Shown here: positions 8,754 through 16,656 of the stretch, one piece after another
Numbering within the stretch: the stretch's first letter is position 1
Layout of the letters: every line of letters begins with the position of its first letter
Program-made: the position numbers and the translations under genes
Assembly: GCA_964528845.1 (NCBI GenBank)
Contig: CAZGVE010000014.1
Span: 11,637 to 75,636, forward strand
DNA: 64,000 nt
DNA from: FEN-1191 sp964528845
GTDB lineage: Bacteria; Pseudomonadota; Gammaproteobacteria; Steroidobacterales; Steroidobacteraceae
Reading direction: 5' to 3'
Notes under the pieces: model-generated
Seen by the model: the letters and a program-made list of their open reading frames with translations, nothing else
The model's database searches: none
What the model was told of the DNA's origin: nothing

Positions 8754-8786
8754 CAACACCCCCCAACAAATAGGACGGCACGCTAG

Positions 8787-8863
8787 CACCGGGCTCGCAA
8801 GCCGTCAAAGCCCAGCTCGCCGGCAGCGCAGCCGGGCGGCGGGCGAGCCTTTCGAGCCCGGTG
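8787..8863. repeat. 11-bp inverted repeat bracketing the TIM-A/NHL-B intergenic gap
   Basis: CACCGGGCTCG at 8787-8797 is the exact reverse complement of CGAGCCCGGTG at 8853-8863, with 55 bases between. It occupies most of the 131-bp gap between the TIM-barrel gene and the NHL gene on the minus strand, so it would form a large stem in their transcript. A role as leader structure, 3'-end signal or protein site is open. Confidence 0.4.
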
Positions 8864-8884
8864 GGTGGCGCCGGCTTCAGCTCT

Positions 8885-9976
8885 TCAGGCCACCGGTGGC
8901 AGCTTGATGCCGAGCACGTCCCGGAGGTAATTGATGTTGTGCGAGAAATAATCGTCCACGGCCAGATCGAAGCTGAGATTGCCGCCGATCGCATCGAAGC
9001 CGTCGTCGCCTTTCCGCGGTCCATCGACGTCGAACACCGCCCAACCCTTGAAGTGGCGTTCGCGCAGCACCTGGAACACGCCCGCGAAGTCCACGCCGCC
9101 GCCGCCGAAATTGTGATAGACGCTGGCGGCCCGGTGCATCTCCTGGGTAGGCGTCTCGGTATTGCCACGGTACTTCGCGTACGTATCCTTTAGATGGATT
9201 TCGGCGATCCGCGGGAAATAGTCCTTCACGATCTGCACGGCGTCGCCGCCGCCCAGCGTCAGATGCCCGAGATCGGCAGTCATCCACACGTACTTGGGAT
9301 CGGTCAGCTCCATGACGCGGCGCATGTCCTTTTCGCGCTCGAGCGGACCCCAGATGTGCGGATGCGGCGCCAGCCGGATGCCCATCGCGAGTGTCTGGCG
9401 GCCGATCTGGTTGAGGGTGTCGGCGAGCCGCTTGAGCTGCTCGTCGGTCGGGCCTCCCGGGGGGCGGGCGCCCATGTTGACCTTCCAGTGATCGGCGCCG
9501 AGGGGCTGCAGGAAATCGCGCGCAAACGCGACATGATCAGCAATGGTTTTCGGGATCTGCTCCGGGTCGATGAAGTTCGTCGACTGACCTTTCTCGCCGT
9601 TCGAGGCATCGACGAAGGTGATGCCGGCCTGGTCGAACAGCTTCTTCAGGCCCTGCGGATTGCTGCGCCACACCTCGATTTCCGTGCCATAGGGCTCGAT
9701 GCCCTGCAGGCCGTATGCGGCAACGCGTGGGATCCAGTAGGCCAGGTCATGGGCCTTGTCGGGGGCAACGCCGCCGCCACCCCAGATCGAGCTGGTGGTG
9801 CCGAACAGTATGTCGGGATTGAGCGGATCGAGCGGCAGGTGCTTGATTTTCTTATCCGCTGCCCAGGCGGTTGCCGAGCCGAATACGCCCGCTGCCGCGG
9901 CCGCGCCGCCCACGGACAGGGCAGATTTCATGAAATCGCGTCGCGCAGTGCTGCGCAGATCCGTACTTCCGGCCAT
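8885..9976 (-). CDS. Tat-exported sugar isomerase/epimerase-like TIM-barrel protein A
   Basis: This is a 363-residue protein with a Tat signal (STARRDFMKSALSVGG, Arg 12-13). The body is the same TIM-barrel family as the protein at 4219-5352, sharing GIEPYG, HPHIWGPLERE, the MELTDPKYVWMTADLGH strand, EIHLKDTYAKYRGN and VFDVDGPR. The conserved acidic and His positions suggest an intact divalent-metal site. The ATG at 9976 is preceded by GGGGGAG at 7-base spacing and starts the Tat signal; an 76-codon open extension upstream lacks sense. It appears to be the first gene of the minus-strand cluster, divergent from the bicupin genes. Inferred role: isomerisation, epimerisation or cleavage of an oxidised sugar in the periplasm. 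Confidence 0.85.
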   Translation of the reverse strand: MAGSTDLRSTARRDFMKSALSVGGAAAAAGVFGSATAWAADKKIKHLPLDPLNPDILFGTTSSIWGGGGVAPDKAHDLAYWIPRVAAYGLQGIEPYGTEIEVWRSNPQGLKKLFDQAGITFVDASNGEKGQSTNFIDPEQIPKTIADHVAFARDFLQPLGADHWKVNMGARPPGGPTDEQLKRLADTLNQIGRQTLAMGIRLAPHPHIWGPLEREKDMRRVMELTDPKYVWMTADLGHLTLGGGDAVQIVKDYFPRIAEIHLKDTYAKYRGNTETPTQEMHRAASVYHNFGGGGVDFAGVFQVLRERHFKGWAVFDVDGPRKGDDGFDAIGGNLSFDLAVDDYFSHNINYLRDVLGIKLPPVA

Positions 9977-10193
9977 GTGGATGCTCCCCCTGAAGGAATG
10001 GTTTTTCGAATTCTCGGGTGGTCGCGTAGGCGACTCGCCCGGCCGCGGCGGCGATGATTGGGCGCGTTTGTGCCCGAAGTCAAGAGCCCGCATCGGTCGC
10101 GCGCCTGCGGCTTGATTTACAGGGCTGGGTGGAAATGCGACAGTGCTCCGAACACGGCGCGGGCGGGACGGGCGGACAAGGGCGGGGGAATCC

Positions 10194-11162
10194 ATGCGTA
10201 CCACGGCTACGGCCGCGCTTGCGGGCGTGGCAGGAATCTTCCTATTGGTGGTTGCATTGCTGGCGCCGCCGGCGCGGGCGCAGCAGAGCGCGCCGAACGT
10301 GCAGTTCGCCTGGAGTCCGAAGCTGGACGCGTTGCCGGGCTACGGCTCCAACAAGCCTGTTACGCGACTGCGGGAGGTATTGGCCGCGCACCAGGGCCAG
10401 GCCCACTGGCGGGAAGACGTCGTCGAGACGCAGCGCTGGGATGCCCACTGGATTCAGATGGCACCGGGCGAGAAGACCCGTGCACAGTTCTATGGAGATG
10501 ACCGCACCGTGTGGGTCGTCTGGGGCGGGAGGATCCGGTTCACGATCGCCGGCCAGCAGCCATTTGTCGCCGCCAAGGGCTTCATCGTCCAGGCGCCGGC
10601 GCGCGTCGCGTACCGCCTGGAGACGGTCGGCGATGAGCCCTCGCTGCGCTTCGAGGTCACGCACGCGGGCCGCGAGCCGCTGTTTCCGGCAGACGACGGT
10701 GCTCCGGCTCCTCCCGACAGACCTGACGTTCACTACATCAAGATCAGCTCGCCGACCCCGCCGGCCGTCTACTCAGGCGTGAACCGGCCCTACGTCGATT
10801 TCCTCAAGGACGTCGTAGCCGCCGATCCAACGCATGGACCGAAGGACGGCTCGACCGTTCGCGATGATGACATGTACGTCAACATCATCCGCGGCCAGGG
10901 TGTACCGCTGCCCCCGGAGACGAACCGCGGTCACTACCATGTCGCGGTGGACGAATTCTGGTTCATCCTGGAAGGCAGGATGGACTATCTGTTCGAAGGG
11001 GTGGGACTGGTAACCGCCGATGCCGGCGACGTGGCGTTCACGCCGCCCTACCGGTGGCATCGCGCCAGCTGGCACGAGGGGCAGATGGACACGCGGTTGT
11101 CCTTCAACAACCGGCCCGGACTGTTCCACAACTTCGGCGAGCACGCGAACGCGCGGCAATAG
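10194..11162 (+). CDS. Secreted bicupin protein 1
   Basis: This is a 322-residue protein with a Sec signal (TAALAGVAGIFLLVVALLAP, ending ARAQ). It contains two cupin barrels. The first (about 85-165) has MAPGEKTRAQFYGDDRTVW but no HxH metal motif, so it looks degenerate. The second has GHYHVAVDEFWFILEG (His, His, Glu) and YRWHRASW (late His), an intact metal site. The ATG at 10194 follows GGCGGGGGAA. It is followed 22 bp later by a close paralogue and diverges from the TIM-barrel gene across a 217-bp region likely holding both promoters. Possible roles are sugar or organic-acid isomerase, dioxygenase or ligand binding; not resolvable from sequence alone. Confidence 0.82.
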   Translation: MRTTATAALAGVAGIFLLVVALLAPPARAQQSAPNVQFAWSPKLDALPGYGSNKPVTRLREVLAAHQGQAHWREDVVETQRWDAHWIQMAPGEKTRAQFYGDDRTVWVVWGGRIRFTIAGQQPFVAAKGFIVQAPARVAYRLETVGDEPSLRFEVTHAGREPLFPADDGAPAPPDRPDVHYIKISSPTPPAVYSGVNRPYVDFLKDVVAADPTHGPKDGSTVRDDDMYVNIIRGQGVPLPPETNRGHYHVAVDEFWFILEGRMDYLFEGVGLVTADAGDVAFTPPYRWHRASWHEGQMDTRLSFNNRPGLFHNFGEHANARQ

Positions 11163-11184
11163 CGCGTCCGACTGGGGAATCGAC

Positions 11185-12123
11185 ATGCGTATTTCGGGTC
11201 CTTTATTCGCCGGCATGCTCGCAATGTGCGCGCTGCCTGTCGTTGCGCAGCAGGATCATGTGTGGATGGCATGGGCACCCAAACCTACGGTCCTGCCAGA
11301 CTATGGCGCAAACAAGCCCGTGACGCGCCTCCCGGAGGTCCGGGCCGCGCACCAGGGGAAGGACAGCTGGAGTCAAGACGTCGTCGTGACGCGCCGCTTC
11401 ACAGCGCGGTGGATCCAGATGGCACCTGGGGAGACGACCCGCGAGCAGTTCTGGGGTGATGATCGGACCGTATGGGTCGTATGGGGCGGCCAGATCCGCT
11501 TTCACATCCAGGGCCAGCAGCCGTTCGTGGCTGGCAAGGGTTTCCTGGTTCAGGTTCCCTATCGCGTCCCTTACAGTCTCGAAACCGTCGGCGATCAGCC
11601 CGCGCTGCGCTTCGAGGTCACCCATACCGGTCGCCTGCCGTCCTACCCCGCGAATCACGACGAGCCGCAGCCGCCGAGCCTGCCAGGCGTGCACTACATC
11701 CGGATCAGCCGCGATCTGTCGATGGACCGCTACGACGAGCGCAATCGCATGGTCGTGGATTTCTTCAAGGACGTAGTCGCGAAATATCCGAACGGCGCTC
11801 CACCACAGCCGCTGTTCACCGACTTCGACGATGGCCTGGTCGACATCATCCGGGGCCAGGGCGTGCCGACCCCGCCGGAGAGCAATCGCGGCCATTTTCA
11901 TATCGGCAACGACGAATTCTGGTTCATCCTCGAGGGCAAGTGCGACTACCTGATCGAGGGGGTAGGGCTGTTGACGGCGAATCAGGGCGATATCGTGTTC
12001 GTGCCGCCGAGCCGCTGGCATCGCGCCAGCTGGCATGAGGGGCAGATGGACACGAGGCTGTCGTTCAATACGCGCCCGAGCATGCTGCACAACTACGGCG
12101 CAGACGCGAACGGACGCCAATAG
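11185..12123 (+). CDS. Secreted bicupin protein 2
   Basis: This is a 312-residue tandem paralogue of the preceding gene with signal peptide MRISGPLFAGMLAMCALPVVAQ. It shares the PKPTVLPDYGANKPVTRLPE opening, a degenerate first cupin (MAPGETTREQFWGDDRTVW) and a second cupin with intact ligands (GHFHIGNDEFWFILEG, SRWHRASWHEGQMDTRLSF). The ATG at 11185 follows TGGGGAAT and begins the signal; the frame is open further upstream inside gene 1 but that part is not protein-like. Tandem duplication with both copies intact suggests selection for dosage or diverging ligand specificity. A third copy lies at 58985-59947. Confidence 0.82.
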   Translation: MRISGPLFAGMLAMCALPVVAQQDHVWMAWAPKPTVLPDYGANKPVTRLPEVRAAHQGKDSWSQDVVVTRRFTARWIQMAPGETTREQFWGDDRTVWVVWGGQIRFHIQGQQPFVAGKGFLVQVPYRVPYSLETVGDQPALRFEVTHTGRLPSYPANHDEPQPPSLPGVHYIRISRDLSMDRYDERNRMVVDFFKDVVAKYPNGAPPQPLFTDFDDGLVDIIRGQGVPTPPESNRGHFHIGNDEFWFILEGKCDYLIEGVGLLTANQGDIVFVPPSRWHRASWHEGQMDTRLSFNTRPSMLHNYGADANGRQ

Positions 12124-13528
12124 GGTCGGCGCGGGCCCACGCGCGTCTTTCGGGGTCCGAACGCACCTGCACCATCGCGCGCTGCTGCTCATCGCCATCG
12201 CCTGCATGGGGGTGCTGGCGGTGCAGCTGGTGCGCCATCGACCACGCTGGATCGAGACGCCGCAGCTGGGCGCCGTGCGGGCGTTTCCGGCGTGGTTCGG
12301 CCAGCGCGGTTTCGTCTATGTCTTCTCCGGCGCGTCGGGCTGGGATGCCGGCGACGAACGGGTGGCCCGCAGGCTCGCGCTGCGTGGCAACTATGTCGCC
12401 GGACTCGACGCGCCGAAATTCCTCGACCGCCTGAATCGGCTGCATCCCGGCTGCGTTTACCTCCCCGGAATGCTCGAGAACTACAGCCACGCCGAGCAGC
12501 TCGCGGCGCGGACCGCGCGTTTCTCTGAGAGCCTGCTGCTCGGACATTCCCTGGGTGGCACGCTGGTCTACGTGGCGCAGCTGCAGGCGCCGGCTCTGGC
12601 CCTGCGCGCGGCGATCGGTGTGGATCCGGAGCCGCGGCTGGCACTGCAGGTTCCATTGTGCGATCACCCGGCCCGTGCGCGCACGGCGGATGGCCTCACG
12701 CTCGTGCCTGAAGCCCTGAGTCATACGGTACCGGCCCGGCTGCTCGTCGATCGTTGCGCGAGTCCGGTCCAGCGCAGCTTCGTCGCGGCAGTGGGGCGAG
12801 CGGACCGCGCCGCCGCATCAAGGCCGGATGGCGCGCCGATGCAGACGGCGCAGTGCGAGGACTATTCCGGGGCGCTGGCCGGCATCGACGCCGAGCGGGA
12901 GCGCAGTGGCATCGACGAGCTGCCGATTGTGGAAGTACCGGCCTCCCCGGCCACCAGTCCGATGTTCGCGATCATCTACTCCGGCGACGGCGGATGGCGC
13001 GACCTGGATCGCACGCTGGCCGACGTTCTGGCCTCGAGGGGGGTCAGCGTGGTCGGCATCGATGTGCTGCGCTATTACTGGAGAGCAAAATCGCCGCGTG
13101 CCGCCGCCGCGGATCTGGCGCGTGTCATCCGCTACTACCGGCAGGCCTGGCAGCGCCAGCGCGTGATCCTGATCGGCTTCTCGTTCGGTGCCGACGTGCT
13201 GCCGTTTTTGGTCGACCGGCTGCCGTCCGACGTGCGCGCCGAGCTCAGCCTGGTGACGCTGCTCTCGCCCGAGCGCACGACGGCGTTTGAGGTGGAGCCG
13301 CGAGGCTGGTTCGGACGTCCGAGCCGTGCCGGTGTGCCGGTAGAGCCCATGCTGCAACGCCTCGGCACGCTGCGAGTGCAGTGCATCTACGGCGCCGACG
13401 AGGCGGACACCAGCCTGTGCACGACGAGCGCGGCACGAGCGCACCAGATCGTGCGCAAACCCGGCGGACATCATTTCGACGCGGACTACGGCGAACTGGC
13501 GAATGACATCCTGGCCGCCGCACGCTGA
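12035..13528 (+). CDS. AcvB/VirJ-family periplasmic hydrolase-like protein (start uncertain)
   Basis: The C-terminal half matches the VirJ family: IIYSGDGGWRDLDRTLADVL, VVGIDVLRYYWRAKSP, then a nucleophile elbow GFSFGADVLPF and a late PGGHHFDADY His. The N-terminal half is a second alpha/beta-hydrolase-like unit with GHSLGG. Agrobacterium AcvB is described as a periplasmic lysyl-phosphatidylglycerol hydrolase, usually linked to an mprF/lpiA gene, which is not seen here. A membrane anchor (ALLLIAIACMGVLAVQLV) begins near 12178. The true start is unclear: the ATG at 12035 overlaps the cupin gene by 89 bp, the ATG at 12206 cuts the anchor, and a CTG at 12167 is possible. Coordinates give the longest frame. 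Confidence 0.75.
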   Translation: MRGRWTRGCRSIRARACCTTTAQTRTDANRVGAGPRASFGVRTHLHHRALLLIAIACMGVLAVQLVRHRPRWIETPQLGAVRAFPAWFGQRGFVYVFSGASGWDAGDERVARRLALRGNYVAGLDAPKFLDRLNRLHPGCVYLPGMLENYSHAEQLAARTARFSESLLLGHSLGGTLVYVAQLQAPALALRAAIGVDPEPRLALQVPLCDHPARARTADGLTLVPEALSHTVPARLLVDRCASPVQRSFVAAVGRADRAAASRPDGAPMQTAQCEDYSGALAGIDAERERSGIDELPIVEVPASPATSPMFAIIYSGDGGWRDLDRTLADVLASRGVSVVGIDVLRYYWRAKSPRAAAADLARVIRYYRQAWQRQRVILIGFSFGADVLPFLVDRLPSDVRAELSLVTLLSPERTTAFEVEPRGWFGRPSRAGVPVEPMLQRLGTLRVQCIYGADEADTSLCTTSAARAHQIVRKPGGHHFDADYGELANDILAAAR

Positions 13529-13613
13529 AGAATGCCGTAACGCTTGCAGGGGCGGCCAGCGACTGGCAACCTCGGGCGACAATTCAATCAAGAGCGATCC
13601 GCTGGTGCCATCC

Positions 13614-13943
13614 ATGCAAGGTTCGTTGCTGCGCTTCTATGTGCACGAATACCAGCGCGTGAACCAGCGACTGCTCTGGGAGTGGCTGCTGCGCCAGGCC
13701 GACCGCCTGTCGATCCATGGTGGCGTCGCGGTGCGCACCATGGCGGGCTGCGGCCGGCGGCAGGCATTGCGCGAGCAGCCGTTCATGGAACCGACGGGAA
13801 GCTTCACCGTCCAGGTGGATTTCATCGTGGATGACGCAGAGGCGGAACGGCTGCTCGAGGTGGTCCGCCAGGAGAAGATCCGCGTATTCTTCGCGCGCCT
13901 TCCGGCACAGTTCGGCATCCTGAATGCCGACGCGCCGGAATGA
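13614..13943 (+). CDS. DUF190 (PII-like) family protein
   Basis: This is a protein of about 109 residues matching the DUF190 family: the LLRFYVHEYQRVN first strand, a LLWEWLLRQADRLSIHGGVAV helix-strand, MAGCGRR, then VQVDFIVDDAEAERLLEVV and IRVFFARLPAQFGIL. DUF190 proteins adopt the trimeric PII-like fold and are thought to bind nucleotides or signal transport status, often beside ion channels; no such neighbour is present. The start is set at the ATG at 13614; a GTG three codons upstream is equally possible, and neither has a strong ribosome site. It is followed 26 bp later by the DsbG-like gene. Confidence 0.75.
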   Translation: MQGSLLRFYVHEYQRVNQRLLWEWLLRQADRLSIHGGVAVRTMAGCGRRQALREQPFMEPTGSFTVQVDFIVDDAEAERLLEVVRQEKIRVFFARLPAQFGILNADAPE

Positions 13944-13969
13944 CCCGTCAACGCATGAGGACCCGAACG

Positions 13970-14881
13970 ATGCCGAGATTCGCCGGATACCTGGTTCTGC
14001 CGCTGGCGGCGGTGGCGGCCGCAGCAGCGGGAGCGGCAGCAGCAGCATCGGCAGCGGGAGCGGCAGCGGCGGTGGTGTCCGCTCCTGCGCCTGGGGCTGC
14101 GGCCACGCCATCGGCTCTGGCGACACCGCCGGCGCTCGAATACCCACTGCAGCACGGGTACCACGCGATCCGTAGCTTCAAGGCTGCCTCGGGCCTGACC
14201 GGGTGGGTGATCCAGTCCCAGGACGGCAGCTATAGCGTCTTCTATTCGACCGCGGATGGTCAGTCCCTGATTGCCGGTGATCTTCTCGACAGCAACGGCG
14301 AGAACCTGACCGACCGCTATATCGAGCAGTACGCGCCGGCGCCCGACCTCGCCGCGTTCTGGCCGCGATTCGAGCACGCGAGCAGCATCGTGACCGGGAC
14401 GCACAGCAATCCGAAATCCGTGATCTACGCGATCATGGATCCGAACTGCATCTTCTGCCACCTGCTGTGGATCGCGCTCAAACCCTATGAGGCGGCTGGC
14501 CTGCAGGTACGCTGGGTGCCGGTCGGATTCCTGCACCAGGACTCCGCGCCCAAGGCCGCGGCACTGCTCAGCGGCGGCGAGAGCGCGCTCACGCAGCTGC
14601 AGGATCACTTCGACGAGAAGAAGGAAAGTGGTGGTATTGCGGGCATCGCGGTGACGCCGGAACTCAAGCGCGAGCTGGACGCCAACCTCGCGCTGATGCG
14701 CGACGCGCGGGTGCAGGGCACACCCGGTATCTTTTACCGGACTGCGGCCGGCCAGGTGCGCCGCAAGTCCGGAATGCCAAGTCTCGCAGAGCTGGTCGAC
14801 ATCACCGGGCTGCCGGCGCAGCCGGAGACCAATCCGGAGCTTGCCGAGTTCGGCGCGCTGGCCGCAGCTGCGCCCAAGTAG
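13970..14881 (+). CDS. DsbG/DsbC-like periplasmic thiol-disulfide protein
   Basis: This is a 303-residue protein with a long alanine-rich export signal (about 1-45), a DsbC/G-type dimerisation segment (YHAIRSFKAASGLTGWVIQS) and a thioredoxin-fold domain. The active site is C160-I-F-C163 (DPNCIFCHLLW), with the cis-Pro loop QGTPGIFYR near residue 254. E. coli DsbG has CPYC, so the Ile-Phe dipeptide is unusual. The SALTQLQDHFDEKKESGGIAG linker and late PSLAELVDI helix fit the family. Expected role: protecting or isomerising cysteines in the periplasm, perhaps of exported proteins. The ATG at 13970 was chosen because AGGAC precedes it at proper spacing; ATGs 5 and 10 codons earlier exist. Confidence 0.85.
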   Translation: MPRFAGYLVLPLAAVAAAAAGAAAAASAAGAAAAVVSAPAPGAAATPSALATPPALEYPLQHGYHAIRSFKAASGLTGWVIQSQDGSYSVFYSTADGQSLIAGDLLDSNGENLTDRYIEQYAPAPDLAAFWPRFEHASSIVTGTHSNPKSVIYAIMDPNCIFCHLLWIALKPYEAAGLQVRWVPVGFLHQDSAPKAAALLSGGESALTQLQDHFDEKKESGGIAGIAVTPELKRELDANLALMRDARVQGTPGIFYRTAAGQVRRKSGMPSLAELVDITGLPAQPETNPELAEFGALAAAAPK

Positions 14882-14895
14882 ATCTGAGACGCGCG

Positions 14896-15882
14896 ATGCA
14901 AACCCGTTCGATCGGTGGCGTCCAGGTCTCGGCGATCGGCCTCGGCTGCATGAACCTGAGTCATGCCTACGGCAATCCGCCATCGCGTGAATCGGCGCTG
15001 GCGCTGCTGCACCGGGCCCTCGAACTCGGCATCACGCATTTCGACACCGCGGCGCTGTACGGGTTCGGCAGCAACGAGGAACTGGTCGGGCCGGCACTCA
15101 AGGCCGCCCGCCAGCGCATCTTCCTGGCGAGCAAGTGCGGTGCCACCGGCGTGGACGGGCGCCGGGTCATCGACGGGCGACCCGAGACCCTGCGCCGCAC
15201 CTGCCTCGCGGCGCTGACCCGGCTGCAGACCGAAGTCATCGATCTGTACTACCTGCATCGCTGGGACCGGCAGGTCCCGATCGAGGAGAGCGTCGGAGCG
15301 CTGGCCGAGCTGGTGCGGGCCGGCCACATCCGTGCGATCGGACTGTCGGAAGTGTCGGCGGCCACGCTGCGACGGGCTCATGCCATACATCCGGTCAGCG
15401 CGGTGCAGAGCGAATACTCGATCTGGACGCGCAATCCGGAGGTGGCAGTGCTCGCCGAATGCCGGCGGCTCGGAGTGGCGTTCGTCGCCTTCTCACCGCT
15501 GGCGCGCGGATTCTTCGGCGGCGCCGCCTTCGATCCACTTGCACTCGTTCCGCGGGACATTCGACGCGACATGCCTCGATTCCAGCCGCCGCATCTCGCG
15601 GTCAATGCGGAGTTGGCCGCTGGAATCGCGCAGCTGGCCCGCGAGGCAGGATGCACGTCGGCCCAGCTGTGCCTGGCGTGGTTGCTGGCGCGGGGCCCCG
15701 ACATCCTGCCGATCCCGGGAACGACTTCAATCGATCATCTGGAGCAGAACTTTGCCGCCGCTGCGATCCGCCTCGGACCCAGTCTCATCGAGCGCATCGA
15801 TGCGCTCGTGAATGCCAAGACCGTCAGTGGAGCACGCTACAGTGAGAGCGCCCAACGGGATATCGATACTGAAGAAATATAG
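14896..15882 (+). CDS. Aldo/keto reductase
   Basis: This is a 328-residue NAD(P)H-dependent oxidoreductase of the AKR (beta/alpha)8 fold. The catalytic tetrad is visible: D50 (FDTAALYG), Y55, K80 (LASKCG) and H121 (YYLHRWD). It has the GLGCMNLSHAYGNP opening and the late IPGTTSIDHLEQN cofactor-phosphate motif typical of the AKR11/13-like group. There is no signal peptide, so it is cytosolic. It starts 15 bp after the DsbG-like stop. It would reduce aldehydes or keto-sugars; a link to the upstream sugar-oxidation cluster is conceivable but not supported by contiguity. The stop is followed by a short AT-rich stretch (15883-15935) unlike the GC-rich surroundings. Confidence 0.88.
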   Translation: MQTRSIGGVQVSAIGLGCMNLSHAYGNPPSRESALALLHRALELGITHFDTAALYGFGSNEELVGPALKAARQRIFLASKCGATGVDGRRVIDGRPETLRRTCLAALTRLQTEVIDLYYLHRWDRQVPIEESVGALAELVRAGHIRAIGLSEVSAATLRRAHAIHPVSAVQSEYSIWTRNPEVAVLAECRRLGVAFVAFSPLARGFFGGAAFDPLALVPRDIRRDMPRFQPPHLAVNAELAAGIAQLAREAGCTSAQLCLAWLLARGPDILPIPGTTSIDHLEQNFAAAAIRLGPSLIERIDALVNAKTVSGARYSESAQRDIDTEEI

Positions 15883-15997
15883 TTCTCTTACAATAGGTTC
15901 AGAATAAAAGCTCTAGTAAAGCTTTACAAAGATCCAGACTGCTGCACCGCGGAGTACTGGATGGACGCCAGCGCCGGGCGACCGATAGCCTGCCGGC

Positions 15998-16318
15998 ATG
16001 ATCCGCCGGCGCAATCCGAGCAACCCCCTGGAATCGACCGATGAGCTGCGCTGGTACACGGTGCGCTCGATGCACGGTGCACTGCTCGAAGCGCGCGCGC
16101 TGCCGCGCGGCAGCGACCTCAAGCGCGCGTTCGTCGGCGCGATGCTGGAGTGGCTCGATGCCGGCTGGCAGCTCGGAGAGTTCTCATCGGTCTCGGGCAC
16201 GTTCTTCTGCACGCGCGGGACGGAGCGGCGCATCGTCGGCATCAGCCCGGGTGATCCGCAGCTCGAGCACCGCTACGGCGCGGCGCACCTGCTCAGCTGC
16301 CCATCGTGCGAGGAATGA
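15998..16318 (+). CDS. Small hypothetical protein
   Basis: This is a 106-residue open frame with no signal peptide or membrane segment. The visible pattern is a compact alpha/beta protein: LRWYTVRSMHGALLEARALP, an amphipathic AFVGAMLEWLDAGWQLGEF helix, then GTFFCTRGTERRIVGISP and a C-terminal CPSCEE that could be half of a metal site. I do not recognise a family. Codon use is typical of the genome (high G/C at third positions), which supports it being coding. No strong ribosome site precedes the ATG. Confidence 0.5.
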   Translation: MIRRRNPSNPLESTDELRWYTVRSMHGALLEARALPRGSDLKRAFVGAMLEWLDAGWQLGEFSSVSGTFFCTRGTERRIVGISPGDPQLEHRYGAAHLLSCPSCEE

Positions 16319-16425
16319 GCGGGGCCTCCTGCTCCGGTGGCGGTTCTGTGCGCTTCCGCACGGCCCCGGGTCGATCCGGTTCCTAGTATCGGGCTACCTG
16401 TCCCGCCTTAAGGACATTCCCGGCC

Positions 16426-16647
16426 ATGCCGATGACTCACGAACGGTACGAGATCTCCCCGATGGCCCCCGAGCCGGAGGCCGATGCGCTGCTGCAGCAG
16501 GTGCACGTGCTGCCGGAGGCCGAGGCGCTGCAACTCTACGCGCGGCTCTCGCCGCGGCTGCAGTGGCTGGCGCGCCAGCGCACCAGCGGCCCGCGCCGCT
16601 CAGCGCTGATCGTGCACCACGCGCTCACGCATTCCCACGCTCGCTGA
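16426..16647 (+). CDS. Very small hypothetical protein
   Basis: This is a 73-residue frame, mainly helical by composition (EADALLQQVHVLPEAEALQLYARL), with a basic C terminus. No family is recognised. A start at 16426, 16432 or 16462 is possible; AAGGA lies 13 bases before the first. It converges on the diguanylate cyclase gene with 9 bp between the stops. It may be a real small regulator or a chance frame in GC-rich DNA. Confidence 0.35.
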   Translation: MPMTHERYEISPMAPEPEADALLQQVHVLPEAEALQLYARLSPRLQWLARQRTSGPRRSALIVHHALTHSHAR

Positions 16648-16656
16648 CGGGCGCGC

